Below are positions 16,065 to 25,498 of a stretch of DNA of 39,058 nucleotides, piece by piece. The translations under genes were made by a program, and so were the position numbers. The first letter of the stretch is position 1; each line of letters starts with the position of its first letter. Source of the stretch: Bradyrhizobium sp. (lineage in GTDB: Bacteria; Pseudomonadota; Alphaproteobacteria; Rhizobiales; Beijerinckiaceae); assembly GCA_004799435.1 (NCBI GenBank), contig SSMV01000051.1:1-39058 (forward strand), in the 5' to 3' direction. The notes under the pieces were generated by a model. The model was not told the origin of the DNA. It saw only the letters and a list, made by a program, of their open reading frames with translations, and did no database searches.

Positions 16065-17165
16065 ATGACGGCGACGAACCTCGACGATCTCTATTACGAG
16101 AACGGCCGCGATCCGTGGGATACGCTGCTGCCGATGCTCATCGGCGGCATGGCGCTTGCGGTGGTCGGCGGCGCGGGCATGTGGTTCCTGACATCTGCGG
16201 CGCCCCAACCGGTTGCGTCGCAAGCCCAAGCCCAGGCCGCAGCCTCGGCGCCTCAGGCGACCGCTTCTCAAATGGCGCCGCGCGTCGCCACGCGCTCGCT
16301 CGCTGTCGCCGCGCCGACGCGGGCCGCGCCGGATCTCTTCGGCGCGCTGCCCGATTTTCCGCAGCCCTTGTCGCCGCCGCTGCGCCGCTCGCTCGCCGAT
16401 CTCAAGCCCAATCCCTATGGCGATCTCGCTAGCGCTTTTGGCGGAAGTCTGCGCGCCGCCGACGCCGCGCCCGACGCTCCGGGGCAGGATAATCTCGCAG
16501 CGACCGCGACGCCGCCGATCGACGCGCCGCTGCCGCCAAAACGCGAGATCGCCAGCGTCATCGACGATGCGCCTCTGCCGCCCGCGCGTCCGACCGAATT
16601 CGCGGCGCTCTACAACGCGGACGACGATGTCGCGGTCAAGACGATCGGGCCGCCGCGCTCGCTTGAGCCCACGCTTGCATATGCGCCTTCCGACGTCGCG
16701 CCGCTCAACACGCCGGCCGCGCCGAACAAGTCGATCTTCTCGCTATTCGACAACCGGCCGCAGCGTCCCGCCGGTTACGATGACACCACCGCCATCTATG
16801 ACATCGCCGACAAGATCCTCTTCATGCCAGACGGCACGAGGATCGAGGCGCATTCGGGTCTGGGCGACTCGATGGACGACATCACCAAGGTCGGCGAACA
16901 CGCCAAGGGCCCGACGCCGCCCGACCTCTACGATCTGCAAATGCGTGAGTCGCCGTTCCACGGCATTTCGGCGATCCGCCTGATACCGGTCGGCGGCGAC
17001 GAGGCGATCTACGGTCGCGAAGGCCTGCTCGCCCATCCTTTCATGATGGGCGACAATGGCGACTCGAACGGCTGCGTGTCGATCAAGGACTACGAAGCCT
17101 TCCTCAAGGCCTATCAGGACGGCAAGATCAGGCGATTGGCGGTCATCGCCAAGGTCAGTTCCTGA
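16065..17165 (+). CDS. DUF2778 (Tlde1-type) cell-wall protein
   Basis: A 366-residue inner-membrane-anchored protein: a short cytoplasmic tail, one membrane helix (LIGGMALAVVGGAGMWFL, about residues 25-42), a long Ala/Pro-rich linker and a C-terminal DUF2778 domain. The domain shows FMPDGTRIEAHSGLG, then HPFMMGDNGDSNGCVSIKDY, whose His and Cys correspond to the L,D-transpeptidase-like catalytic pair of this family. Members include secreted type VI effectors that attack peptidoglycan, but alphaproteobacterial chromosomal copies with a membrane anchor are common and no type VI or immunity gene is nearby here. A housekeeping periplasmic role in peptidoglycan editing is more likely. AGGA lies almost against ATG 16065, so the ribosome site is poor. 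Confidence 0.85.
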   Translation: MTATNLDDLYYENGRDPWDTLLPMLIGGMALAVVGGAGMWFLTSAAPQPVASQAQAQAAASAPQATASQMAPRVATRSLAVAAPTRAAPDLFGALPDFPQPLSPPLRRSLADLKPNPYGDLASAFGGSLRAADAAPDAPGQDNLAATATPPIDAPLPPKREIASVIDDAPLPPARPTEFAALYNADDDVAVKTIGPPRSLEPTLAYAPSDVAPLNTPAAPNKSIFSLFDNRPQRPAGYDDTTAIYDIADKILFMPDGTRIEAHSGLGDSMDDITKVGEHAKGPTPPDLYDLQMRESPFHGISAIRLIPVGGDEAIYGREGLLAHPFMMGDNGDSNGCVSIKDYEAFLKAYQDGKIRRLAVIAKVSS

Positions 17166-17210
17166 TCTCGACGCCGCCTCTTCCGCAACCCTCCGTCATA
17201 CGGCTTGCGC

Positions 17211-18425
17211 TCAGTGCGCGGTCAGCGTTTCGCCGCGCTTCTCCGGGCTGAAGCGCACGATGATGATCAGCGCGACCGCGACGCAGCCGCCGACCAACGC
17301 CAGCGCATAGCCGTAGTCGCCGCCATTCGCCTCGGCGATCTTGGCTTGGAACGGGCCGTTGTAAGAGGCGAGGAAATTGCCCGCCTGATAGATGAAGGCC
17401 GGCAGCGTCGCGCGCACCGCGCCGGGCGACAATTCATTGAGATGCGCCGGCACGACGCCCCAGGCGCCCTGCACCGCGATCTGCATGGCAAAGGCGCCGG
17501 CCGCCAGCCAGAGCGGCGTCGTCGAAAAGGCCCAAAGCGGCAGCGCCGGCAGCGCGATCAGCGCCGCCAAAGTGATGGCGTTGACCCGGCCGATCTTCTC
17601 GGAGAGGAAACCGAAGCTGAGGCCGCCGGCGATCGCGCCGAGATTGGCGACGATGGTGATCCAGCTCACCGTATCCTTGTCGAATTTAAGCTGCTCGCGC
17701 AGGAAGGTTGGATAGAGATCCTGGGTGCCGTGGCTGAAGAGATTGAACGCCAGCATCAGCACGATCGCGTAAATCACCAATTGCCAATTGGCCGCGATCG
17801 AATCCCAAAGATTGGGCCGCGTCTGGCTTTGCGAGGCGATAAATGCCGGCGACTCAGGCACGGCGGCGCGGATGAACAGCACCGCCAGCGCCGGCAGCAC
17901 GCTAAGCAGAAACAGCCCACGCCAGCCGAAGGTGTAATCGCCGAAAGTCCGTCCATAGAGCAGGCCAAAGGCGACGGAAGCGAGCATGAAGCCGAATGGG
18001 TAGCCGCATTGCAGGATGCCGGAGACGAGGCCGCGCGACTGTGGCGGGATCGACTCCATGGCGAGCGAGGAGCCGAGCCCCCATTCGCCGCCCATAGCGA
18101 CGCCAAACAGTGCTCGCAGGATGAGGAAGACCGTGAGATTGGGCGAGAAGGCCGCTGCTGCGCCGATCACCGAATAGCAGACAATGTCGAGCATCAAGGC
18201 CGGCTTGCGGCCCCACTTGTCGCCGATCTGGCCGAAGATGAAGGCGCCGACGAAACGCATCGCAAGCGTCAAAAAGAGCGCATAGGCGACATCCGGCACG
18301 CCGACGTTGAACTCGGCGGCAATGTCCTTGATCACGAAGGTCAGCAGGAAGAAGTCGAAGGCGTCGAGCGTCCAGCCGAGAAAGGCGGCGACGACCGCCC
18401 GTGTCTGCGCACCCGTCAGGGTCAT
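17211..18425 (-). CDS. MFS transporter, lactate/carboxylate (SHS) type
   Basis: A 404-residue 12-helix major facilitator. GWTLDAFDFFLLTFVIKDIA near the N-terminus, then GQIGDKWGRKPALM and MGGEWGLGSSLAMESIP, resemble the SHS family that includes the Jen1-type lactate and pyruvate transporters and NanT-like sialate porters. Lactate or another monocarboxylate is the best guess. The start is ATG 18425 with GGGAGGA seven bases before it; the longer frame to 18470 is not supported. It is convergent with the DUF2778 gene and divergent from cmk. An inverted repeat GAGCACG-N8-CGTGCTC (18481-18502) in the divergent region might be an operator. Confidence 0.85.
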   Translation of the reverse strand: MTLTGAQTRAVVAAFLGWTLDAFDFFLLTFVIKDIAAEFNVGVPDVAYALFLTLAMRFVGAFIFGQIGDKWGRKPALMLDIVCYSVIGAAAAFSPNLTVFLILRALFGVAMGGEWGLGSSLAMESIPPQSRGLVSGILQCGYPFGFMLASVAFGLLYGRTFGDYTFGWRGLFLLSVLPALAVLFIRAAVPESPAFIASQSQTRPNLWDSIAANWQLVIYAIVLMLAFNLFSHGTQDLYPTFLREQLKFDKDTVSWITIVANLGAIAGGLSFGFLSEKIGRVNAITLAALIALPALPLWAFSTTPLWLAAGAFAMQIAVQGAWGVVPAHLNELSPGAVRATLPAFIYQAGNFLASYNGPFQAKIAEANGGDYGYALALVGGCVAVALIIIVRFSPEKRGETLTAH

Positions 18426-18579
18426 TGGCGTCCTCCCTGCGCTTGGCGACTTCTGTCGCCTTAGCGTCATAAACGCGATTGAGCACGACTGGGGCCGTGC
18501 TCGTCAATCCCTGTCGCGCGCGAGGTGACAGCGACGGCGCAAGGCCTTAAGAGCGCTGTCTCTGGAGGGCGCGGACCGG

Positions 18580-19203
18580 ATGATCATCGCAATCGACGGA
18601 CCGGCGGCGTCGGGCAAGGGCACGCTGGCGCGCCGTCTCGCGCAGCATTACGGCCTGCCGCATCTCGATACGGGTTTGCTCTATCGCGCCGTCGCCGCCA
18701 GCCTGATCGGCGCCGGCCGCGACCTCCACGACGTCGAGGCGGCGACCTCCGCTGCGCGCGGGCTCGGTATGGAGGAATTCGACGAGGCGCGCCTGCGCGG
18801 CCGCGAGATGGGCGAAGCGGCGTCGATCGTCGCGGCGATGCCGGCGGTTCGCGCCGCATTGATCGCGGCGCAGCAGCGTTTCGCGCAACGGCCTCAAGGC
18901 GCGGTGCTGGATGGGCGCGACATCGGCACGGTGATCTGCCCGGAAGCCGATGTGAAGATCTTCGTCACCGCCAGCGCCGAGACGCGGGCGCAGCGGCGCG
19001 CGCTCGAACTCGCCGCGCGCGGCGAGAAGGCGGATTACGCGACGATCCTCGCCGACATCGCGCGACGCGACGCGCGCGATTCGGAACGCGCCGATGCGCC
19101 GCTTAAACCCGCCGCCGACGCTGTTCGCCTCGACACCACCGCGATGAATATCGAGACCGCCTTCGCCGAGAGCCTGCGTATCGTCGAGGCGCGCCGTCGC
19201 TGA
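18580..19203 (+). CDS. cmk: Cytidylate kinase
   Basis: A 207-residue CMP/dCMP kinase, which phosphorylates CMP and dCMP with ATP. The P-loop GPAASGKGT is at residues 7-15, followed by [12 protein letters not shown] (CMP-binding), [14 protein letters not shown] and [14 protein letters not shown], the arginine-rich lid. ATG 18580 begins MIIAIDGP as in the family; a GGAGG lies a little far upstream. In many proteobacteria cmk is next to aroA and rpsA; neither is adjacent here. The downstream neighbour is the PodJ-like gene on the same strand after 213 bases. Confidence 0.95.
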   Translation: MIIAIDGPAASGKGTLARRLAQHYGLPHLDTGLLYRAVAASLIGAGRDLHDVEAATSAARGLGMEEFDEARLRGREMGEAASIVAAMPAVRAALIAAQQRFAQRPQGAVLDGRDIGTVICPEADVKIFVTASAETRAQRRALELAARGEKADYATILADIARRDARDSERADAPLKPAADAVRLDTTAMNIETAFAESLRIVEARRR

Positions 19204-19318
19204 GAGCGCGTAACCCCTCGCGCAATGGCCGTTGATTGCACCCTAAGATTGTAACAATCGGGCGCGACAACCTTCTTCCCGACCCTAATGCCCCAAGGCG
19301 CCCCATTTCGGGTCGGTC

Positions 19319-19333
19319 TTAACCATTTGTTCA
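19319..19333 (+). promoter_or_regulatory. Possible CtrA box upstream of PodJ-like gene
   Basis: TTAACCATTTGTTCA fits the CtrA consensus TTAA-N7-TTAA with one mismatch, and TTAACCAT is a typical left half. It lies 84 bases upstream of the chosen start at 19417. A 13-base palindrome GATTGT-A-ACAATC (19247-19259) lies further up. Confidence 0.45.
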
Positions 19334-19416
19334 CCACGGCAGCGGAAAAGTCGGGGCGTTGCGCCGCGGTGAGCCGGCGGCGCAGCGTTTCCCGAGGGGC
19401 GGCCACGGGCGAAATC

Positions 19417-22400
19417 ATGGACAGCGCGACGGCCTGGAAAGTCAGGGGCGTGGGGCGCGAGACGCGCGTCTTTGCGGAAGACGCTGCCCGCCGAGCGGGA
19501 TTGAGTCTCGGCGACTGGCTCGACGAAGTGATCGCCGATCGCGCCGCCGAACGCGGCGTCGATCCGATCGACCTTCGACGCGACGACCGTCTCGATGCGA
19601 TCGGCGAACGAATCGCCCGGCTGACGCGGCGCGACGAGCGCTACGACGATGAGCCGCGCGCGCGCCCGCGGCTGGAGCCGCGCTGGTCGCGCGACAGCGC
19701 CCAATATGCCGATCCGCGCCGCAATGACGATCTGCTCGAAGCGGCGATCGCGCGACTCGAAAATCGCGCCGAACGCGCCGAGGCGCTGCAGGCGGCGGCC
19801 GAACGACTGTCGATGGTCGAACAGCGCGTCGAACGCACGCTGGAGCCGCGCGCCCGCAATCTCGACGCGCGCCTCGACGCTTTGGCGCGCCGCATGGACT
19901 CCGAACCCGAGCGGCGGCGTGAGCCGGTGCGGCAGATTGAACGGGCGCTCGAACGCCCGCGCTTCGATCCGCAAGAGGCGGCGGCGCAAATCGCCCGTCG
20001 GCGCAGCGAACTCGACCAGCGACCGGCGCCGCGACCGGTCGTCTCCGAGGCGCCCGCGTCGCGCGCCGCTACGGTGGCGACCGAATCTCTGCGCGAGGAA
20101 CTGCAGGCGATCGCGGCCCGGTTCGAAAAAATGCATCGCGAGCAGGGCGAACAGGCCGCCCCCGGCGCCGAGGACGTCAAGGCGCTGCGCGCCGAACTCA
20201 CCGCGATGTCGCGCAGCCTTACCGACCTTGCGCCGCGCAACGCTGTCGTCGCGCTCGAGGGCGCGATGCGCGATCTTGGCGAACGCATCGCGACTTTGCG
20301 CGACAGCGGCGCGCGCGACGCGCTGACTGGTCTGATCGCCGAATTGCGCGAATCGCTGCGCGCCCACAATCCACAAAGCGCCGTCATCGGGCTCGAGCGC
20401 GAGATTCGCGCCATCGGCGCCAAGGTCGATGTGATCGCCGAAGGCGTCATCGATCCCGCCGTGCTCCAGCGCATTCGCGCCCAGACCGAGGAGGTGCGCA
20501 ATCTGCTCGCCGCCGCCGCGACGCGACCGGTGCCGGTCGATCGGCTGGAGCGCCAGATGAGCGAGCTCGCCGATCGCGTCGATCGCTTCGCCAACAGCCC
20601 GGCCCCGCAGGCCGAATCGGCGCGCCTCGGCGCGCTGCTGGCCGACGCGCGCGCCCAGATCGAACGCTCGACCCCCGCCGCGGCGCTCGCCGCTATCGAG
20701 CGCCGGCTCGAGGATCTCGCCAAGCGCATGGATCAGGCGCTGCAGCGCCCGTCAGGGGCTGGACCGATCGATCCGCGTCTTTTCGAAGATCTGGCGCGCC
20801 GAATCGAAAACGTGCGCGCTTCCGTCGAACGCCAGCCCGATTCCGGCAAGCTGGAAGCGGCGCTGCGCGACATTTCGCAAAAGCTCGATCGCTCCGCCCC
20901 CGTCGGTCTCGAAGCTTTGAGCGCGACGGTGCGCGAACTGGGCGCCCGTATCGATCAGCGCCCGGCTCCCGCGCTCGATGTCGGGCCGCTCGAACACGCC
21001 TTGCGTGCCTTGAGCGATCGCCCGATCGAGATCGACACGGCGCCGATCGAAGCGATGATGCGCGATCTCGGCGCCAAAATCTCGGCGCCGCCGGCGCCCG
21101 ATATGCGCCCCTTCGAAAGCCTGCTGCGCGAAATCAGCCAGAAACTCGATCGTGGCGCGAGCGAAGCGCTCGCCGGACGTGCGCCCAGCGACCGCGCGAT
21201 TGAGATCGACACCGCGCCGCTCGAAGCGATGATACGCGAAATCAGCCAGAAGCTCGATCGCGGCGCGAGCGAAGCGCCTGGCGGCGGTATACACGTCGAC
21301 GCCGACCTGCTGGCGAGCCAGATCGCCGACATCCACGACCGTCTCGATTCGTTGCAGACCGGCGCTCCCGCCAATTCGCCGCTGGGTGGGCGAATCGAGG
21401 ATCTGATCGCCGAACTCGACGCGACGCGCCATGTGCTGCAGTCGCCGGGCGCGTCCGAACCTGTCCATCTGGTCGAGGGCCTCGCCGAATTGCGCGCCGA
21501 CCAGGAAGACGCCGACCGGCGCACGCAGAGTCGGCTCGGCAATGTTCAAGACATTCTCGAAAAGCTGGTCGTCCGGCTCGGGCGGTTGGAAGACGAGATC
21601 GCCCGCGTCGATGAGGCCCCGCTTGCGCCGCAGCCGCGCGCCGCCGCTCAATTGCTGGCGCCGGCCGTCGAGGCGCCGCTTGCGCCCCCTTCGCGCGCTG
21701 CAGAGCCCTTCCGTGCGGCGAGCGGCGCCGCGCTGCGCGACGTTCCCGAGCGCGAAGTCGCGCCAGCGCAACGCGCGATCGACGGCGCCAATTTCCTGCT
21801 TGAGCCGGGCGCGACGCTGGCGCGACCGCGGCTTCCCAATTCCGCCGACGCCGACGCGCCCAAGAGCGCGATCAACGCTCATATCGCGGCGGCGCGCCGC
21901 GCCGCGCAGGCGGCGATGAGCGAAGGCGCCGGCAATCCGGCCGCGCCGGCGCCCGTAGAGGGCGCTGGCGGTCTCGCCGCGCTTGGCGGAAAGCTGGCGG
22001 CCTTTGCCGGTCAGCGTCGCCGCCCCTTGCTGCTCGCGGCCGGTCTGGTCGCTGCGCTTGCAATGCTGGCGGTGATCGAGCTCAAGGGCGGCCGCGTGCC
22101 GTTGCTGCAGAAATCGGCGCTCGACGCGCCGATCGCCAAACTCGCCGCCGCGATCATAGCGCCGGCCCCCGCGCTGGCGCCGACGCCGACACCAGCCGCG
22201 ACGATCGCCGCCGATCTGGACACCGCGCCGACTGGCGCGATCGCTGCCGCCAAAGCGCCGCCGGCGGATATGCTGGCGGCCATTCCCGCCAATCTGGCGC
22301 AACCGCTGCATGACGCCGCGATCGCCGGCGACATCGGCGCCGAATTCGAACTGGGACTGCGCCTGCTCGACGGGCGTGGCGTGGCGCGCGATCCGCACGC

Positions 22401-22968
22401 CGCGGCGCAATGGATCGAACAGGCCGCCAATCGCGGGTTGCCGATCGCGCAATATCGTCTCGCCGCGCTCTATGAAAAGGGCATCGGCGTGACGCGCGAT
22501 CCGCCGACCGCCATGTCGCTTTATGTGAAGGCGGCGAGCGCCGGCAATGCGCGGGCAATGCACAATCTCGCCGTCATGCACGCCGAAGGTTCGATCGGCG
22601 GCAAGCCCGACTATGCGACGGCGGCGGAATGGTTCCGCAAGGCCGGGCAATTGGGCGTGCGCGACAGCCAGTTCAACCTCGGCATCCTCTATGCGCGCGG
22701 CCTCGGCGTTCCCCAGGATCTTGGCCAGGCGTGGCTGTGGTTCTCGCTCGCCGCGCAGCAGGGCGACCCCGACGCGGGGCATAAGCGCGACGACATTGTC
22801 GCCAAGATGGACGCCAATGCGGTTGCCGCGGCCAAAGCCGCGATCGCGGCCTTCAAGCTCGACACGCCAGCGCCCGCCGCCAACGAAGCCCCGACGCCGC
22901 CCGGCGGCTGGGACAAGACCGCGCCGCAGGCGAGCGCGACGCCCGCCAAACCCGCGACGGCGCTCTGA
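19417..22968 (+). CDS. PodJ-like polarity protein with SEL1 repeats
   Basis: A 1183-residue protein. The N-terminus (FAEDAARRAGLSLGDWLDEVI) is the conserved opening of alphaproteobacterial PodJ-like/SEL1 proteins. Residues about 50-830 are charged, Arg/Glu/Ala-rich predicted coiled coil with internal repeats such as EISQKLDRGASEA. One membrane helix (PLLLAAGLVAALAMLAVIE, about 870-892) is followed by a Pro/Ala linker and four SEL1 repeats (for example RLLDGRGVARDPHAAAQWIEQAANRG) in the periplasm. PodJ organises a cell pole and recruits stalk, pilus and division-plane proteins. ATG 19417 is preferred over 19288 because the conserved motif follows directly and the possible CtrA box would be upstream. 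It could be a generic SEL1 protein, but topology and size fit PodJ. Confidence 0.82.
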   Translation: MDSATAWKVRGVGRETRVFAEDAARRAGLSLGDWLDEVIADRAAERGVDPIDLRRDDRLDAIGERIARLTRRDERYDDEPRARPRLEPRWSRDSAQYADPRRNDDLLEAAIARLENRAERAEALQAAAERLSMVEQRVERTLEPRARNLDARLDALARRMDSEPERRREPVRQIERALERPRFDPQEAAAQIARRRSELDQRPAPRPVVSEAPASRAATVATESLREELQAIAARFEKMHREQGEQAAPGAEDVKALRAELTAMSRSLTDLAPRNAVVALEGAMRDLGERIATLRDSGARDALTGLIAELRESLRAHNPQSAVIGLEREIRAIGAKVDVIAEGVIDPAVLQRIRAQTEEVRNLLAAAATRPVPVDRLERQMSELADRVDRFANSPAPQAESARLGALLADARAQIERSTPAAALAAIERRLEDLAKRMDQALQRPSGAGPIDPRLFEDLARRIENVRASVERQPDSGKLEAALRDISQKLDRSAPVGLEALSATVRELGARIDQRPAPALDVGPLEHALRALSDRPIEIDTAPIEAMMRDLGAKISAPPAPDMRPFESLLREISQKLDRGASEALAGRAPSDRAIEIDTAPLEAMIREISQKLDRGASEAPGGGIHVDADLLASQIADIHDRLDSLQTGAPANSPLGGRIEDLIAELDATRHVLQSPGASEPVHLVEGLAELRADQEDADRRTQSRLGNVQDILEKLVVRLGRLEDEIARVDEAPLAPQPRAAAQLLAPAVEAPLAPPSRAAEPFRAASGAALRDVPEREVAPAQRAIDGANFLLEPGATLARPRLPNSADADAPKSAINAHIAAARRAAQAAMSEGAGNPAAPAPVEGAGGLAALGGKLAAFAGQRRRPLLLAAGLVAALAMLAVIELKGGRVPLLQKSALDAPIAKLAAAIIAPAPALAPTPTPAATIAADLDTAPTGAIAAAKAPPADMLAAIPANLAQPLHDAAIAGDIGAEFELGLRLLDGRGVARDPHAAAQWIEQAANRGLPIAQYRLAALYEKGIGVTRDPPTAMSLYVKAASAGNARAMHNLAVMHAEGSIGGKPDYATAAEWFRKAGQLGVRDSQFNLGILYARGLGVPQDLGQAWLWFSLAAQQGDPDAGHKRDDIVAKMDANAVAAAKAAIAAFKLDTPAPAANEAPTPPGGWDKTAPQASATPAKPATAL

Positions 22969-23066
22969 TATAGGCGCGGCCGTCGGCCACGCTCAACGAG
23001 CGCGTCCGCAGTGGCGCGGTCCTGCGTGACCGCGCGGGCGGGCTCTAGAACCAAGCTCCGTCCGAT

Positions 23067-23156
23067 CCGTCATCGCGAGCGATAGCGAAGCGATCCAGCT
23101 CAAGCCGCCGTCGCGATCCCTCAGTCTGGATTGCTTCGCTTTGCTCGCAATGACCG
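23067..23156. repeat. GTCATTGCGAG-type palindromic repeat, second copy
   Basis: CCGTCATCGCGAGCGATAGC at one end faces GCTTTGCTCGCAATGACCG at the other, with GCGATCCAG/CTGGATTGC inside. It is a diverged member of the family at 8525-8608. It lies in the 232-base gap between the convergent PodJ-like and glyS genes and may act as a two-way transcription stop. Confidence 0.75.
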
Positions 23157-23200
23157 TAGGAGCGAGTCGTCTCCAGCGCGGGCGCGGAGGGCCTCGCCGC

Positions 23201-25396
23201 TCAGCCGGCGATCTTCGAGAAATCGGCGACCGTGTGCATGGCGTCGCGCAGCTCGCCGAGTAGGCGCAGACGATTGAGGCGCAGCGCGGCTTCGTCGGCG
23301 TTGACGGTCACCTTGACGAAGAAATCGTCGACCGGCGCGCGTAGCGCGGCAAGCGCCCGCATGGCGCCGGCGAAATCCTCGGCGGCGACACGTTTGGCCG
23401 CTTCAGTGCGGGCGCTCGCCAAAGCGGCGGCCAGCGCTTTTTCCTCGGGGAGCTTGAGCGCGGCCGCGTCATGCGGCTTGGCGAGATCGGCGCTCTCGCC
23501 CTTCTTCACTTCGGCGGCGACGATATTGGCGGCGCGGCGATAGCCGACCAGCAGGTTCTTGCCGTCTTCGCTGTCGAGCAGGCCGCCGAGCGCCTCGACG
23601 CGGCGCACGATCATCAAGAGATCGTCCTGACCGGGCAGGGCGAAGACGGCGTCGATCAGATCGTGCCGGGCGCCCTTGTCGCGCAGATAGACTTTGAGAC
23701 GGTCGGCGAAGAAGACGGGGAGGTCATCGGCAACGCGACCGGCTCTCGCCTCAATTTGCTCCATTGCGGAAATTTGAAGCGGTGCCGAGAGCGTCGCGAC
23801 CAGATCAATTCGCCTCATCAATTCGAGCGCATGCCGTCTGAAGGCGTCCGCAAGGCGCAGGCGAATCGAGTTTTCGATCAAGATCCTGATCACGCCCAGC
23901 GCCGCCCGGCGCAGCGCGAATGGGTCCTTGCTGCCGGTCGGCTTTTCGTCGATCGCCCAGAAGCCGGTCAGCGTGTCGAGCTTGTCGGCCAGCGCGACGG
24001 CGATCGACACTGGCGATGTCGGGATACGGTCGCTCGGCCCCTGCGGCTTGTAATGGTCCTCGATCGCGGCGGCGACGCTCGGCTCTTCGCCTTGTTTCAG
24101 CGCGTAATAGCGCCCCATCAGTCCCTGCAGCTCGGGGAATTCGCCGACCATTTCGGTAACGAGATCGGCCTTGGCGAGAATCGCGGCGCGCTCGGCGAGC
24201 GCCGCGTCGGCGCCGACGCTCGGCGCCAGCTTCTTCGCCAGCGCGGCGATGCGCTCGACGCGCTCGCCCTGCGTGCCGAGCTTTTCATGAAAGATGATGT
24301 TCAGCGCCTTCAGCTTCTCGAGTCGCTGGTCGAGCGGCTTTTGCGCCTTGTCCTTATAGTCGGGCAGGGGCGCGAGATCGGTCTGCCAGAAATGGCGCGC
24401 GTCGGAGAGCCGCGCGCGCACCACGCGCCCATTGCCCGCCGCGATTTGCTTGCCGCCGTCGCTGGCGACGAGATTCGAGACAAGGATGAAGCGATTGGCG
24501 AGCGCGCCGTCGGCCTCTCTCAGCACGAAGCATTTCTGATTGGCGCGAATGGTGGCGCGGATCACTTCCGGCGGAATATCGAGAAAGGCGCTGTCGAATT
24601 CGCCCATCAGCGCGACTGGCCATTCGACGAGGCCCGCGACCTCTTCGAGCAGGCCCTCGTCCTCGACCAGTTCGAGCCGATGCGCCAGCGCCAGGCTTCT
24701 AGCGTCGGCGAGAATGATCGCCTTGCGCCGGTCGGCGTCGAGCACGACTTTGGCTTTGGCAAGTTTGTCGACGTAATCCTCGTAGCGCCTGACAGAAAAC
24801 GGCTGCGGCGCGAGAAAACGATGGCCGCGGGTCTCGTCTCCCGCCGCGACGCCGCCGACGCTGAAACTCACGATCTCCGGCGTCTCATGCTGGACGCCGA
24901 ACATGCAGACGATCGCATGCAACGGCCGCACCCAGCGCAGCGCATCGGGCGCGGCGGAGCCGGCGCCCCAGCGCATCGACTTCGGCCAGGGAAAGGCGCG
25001 GATGATCGCCGGCAGGATTTCGGCCAGCACCTCTTTTGTTGCGCGTCCCGGTCTGTCGATTACCGCGACGTAGAATTCGCCCTTCTTGGCGTCGCGCTCG
25101 ATCTTCGCGTCCTCGACGCGCGCTAGTCCGGCGCTCTTGAGAAAACCCTGGATCGCGCCGTCGGGCGCGCCGACGCGCGGCCCCTTGCGCTCCTCGCTGC
25201 GGCGCGGCTGCGCCTCGGTCAGGCCGACGACGTGAAGCGTCAGTCGGCGCGGCGTCACGAAGGCCTGCGCGCCTTCGTAAGGCAGGTCGGCCGCGACCAG
25301 CGCGTCCGCGACGAGGCGCTTGAGATCGCCCGCCGCCTGACGCTGCATGCGGGCGGGGATTTCTTCGCCGAACAATTCGAGGAGCAGATCAGGCAT
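23201..25396 (-). CDS. glyS: Glycyl-tRNA synthetase beta subunit
   Basis: A 731-residue beta subunit of the alpha2-beta2 glycyl-tRNA synthetase; it binds tRNA-Gly and supports the catalytic alpha subunit. It starts [18 protein letters not shown], a family hallmark, with [25 protein letters not shown] and the middle segment [21 protein letters not shown] (HD-like domain) and a C-terminal DALR-like region ([14 protein letters not shown]). Length fits the family. The start at 25396 has only a weak AAGAA ribosome site. It follows glyQ by 102 bases containing a hairpin repeat. Confidence 0.98.
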   Translation of the reverse strand: MPDLLLELFGEEIPARMQRQAAGDLKRLVADALVAADLPYEGAQAFVTPRRLTLHVVGLTEAQPRRSEERKGPRVGAPDGAIQGFLKSAGLARVEDAKIERDAKKGEFYVAVIDRPGRATKEVLAEILPAIIRAFPWPKSMRWGAGSAAPDALRWVRPLHAIVCMFGVQHETPEIVSFSVGGVAAGDETRGHRFLAPQPFSVRRYEDYVDKLAKAKVVLDADRRKAIILADARSLALAHRLELVEDEGLLEEVAGLVEWPVALMGEFDSAFLDIPPEVIRATIRANQKCFVLREADGALANRFILVSNLVASDGGKQIAAGNGRVVRARLSDARHFWQTDLAPLPDYKDKAQKPLDQRLEKLKALNIIFHEKLGTQGERVERIAALAKKLAPSVGADAALAERAAILAKADLVTEMVGEFPELQGLMGRYYALKQGEEPSVAAAIEDHYKPQGPSDRIPTSPVSIAVALADKLDTLTGFWAIDEKPTGSKDPFALRRAALGVIRILIENSIRLRLADAFRRHALELMRRIDLVATLSAPLQISAMEQIEARAGRVADDLPVFFADRLKVYLRDKGARHDLIDAVFALPGQDDLLMIVRRVEALGGLLDSEDGKNLLVGYRRAANIVAAEVKKGESADLAKPHDAAALKLPEEKALAAALASARTEAAKRVAAEDFAGAMRALAALRAPVDDFFVKVTVNADEAALRLNRLRLLGELRDAMHTVADFSKIAG

Positions 25397-25455
25397 TCGC
25401 GTTCTTTTCTAACCAAACATCCGCCGAGCGCGCGCCCACCCGGCCCCTCACGCTG

Positions 25456-25479
25456 CCTCTCCCCGTAAACGGGGAGAGG
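25456..25479. repeat. Perfect hairpin in the glyQ-glyS gap
   Basis: CCTCTCCCCG-TAAA-CGGGGAGAGG: a perfect 10-base-pair stem with a four-base loop. It belongs to the same family as the hairpin at 8708-8730. It lies in the 102 bases between glyQ and glyS, inside the transcript, 60 bases before the glyS start. Confidence 0.8.
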
Positions 25480-25498
25480 GGAAGGCGTCGCTGCGCCC

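Noticed and set aside
16065-17165. DUF2778 protein as a type VI secretion toxin
   Set aside because: It has its own membrane anchor and long linker, and there is no immunity gene, VgrG, PAAR or other type VI gene in the window.
18481-18502. GAGCACG-N8-CGTGCTC as an operator for the lactate-type transporter
   Set aside because: The position is suitable, but there is no nearby regulator gene and no second copy, so I list it only as a remark under the transporter.
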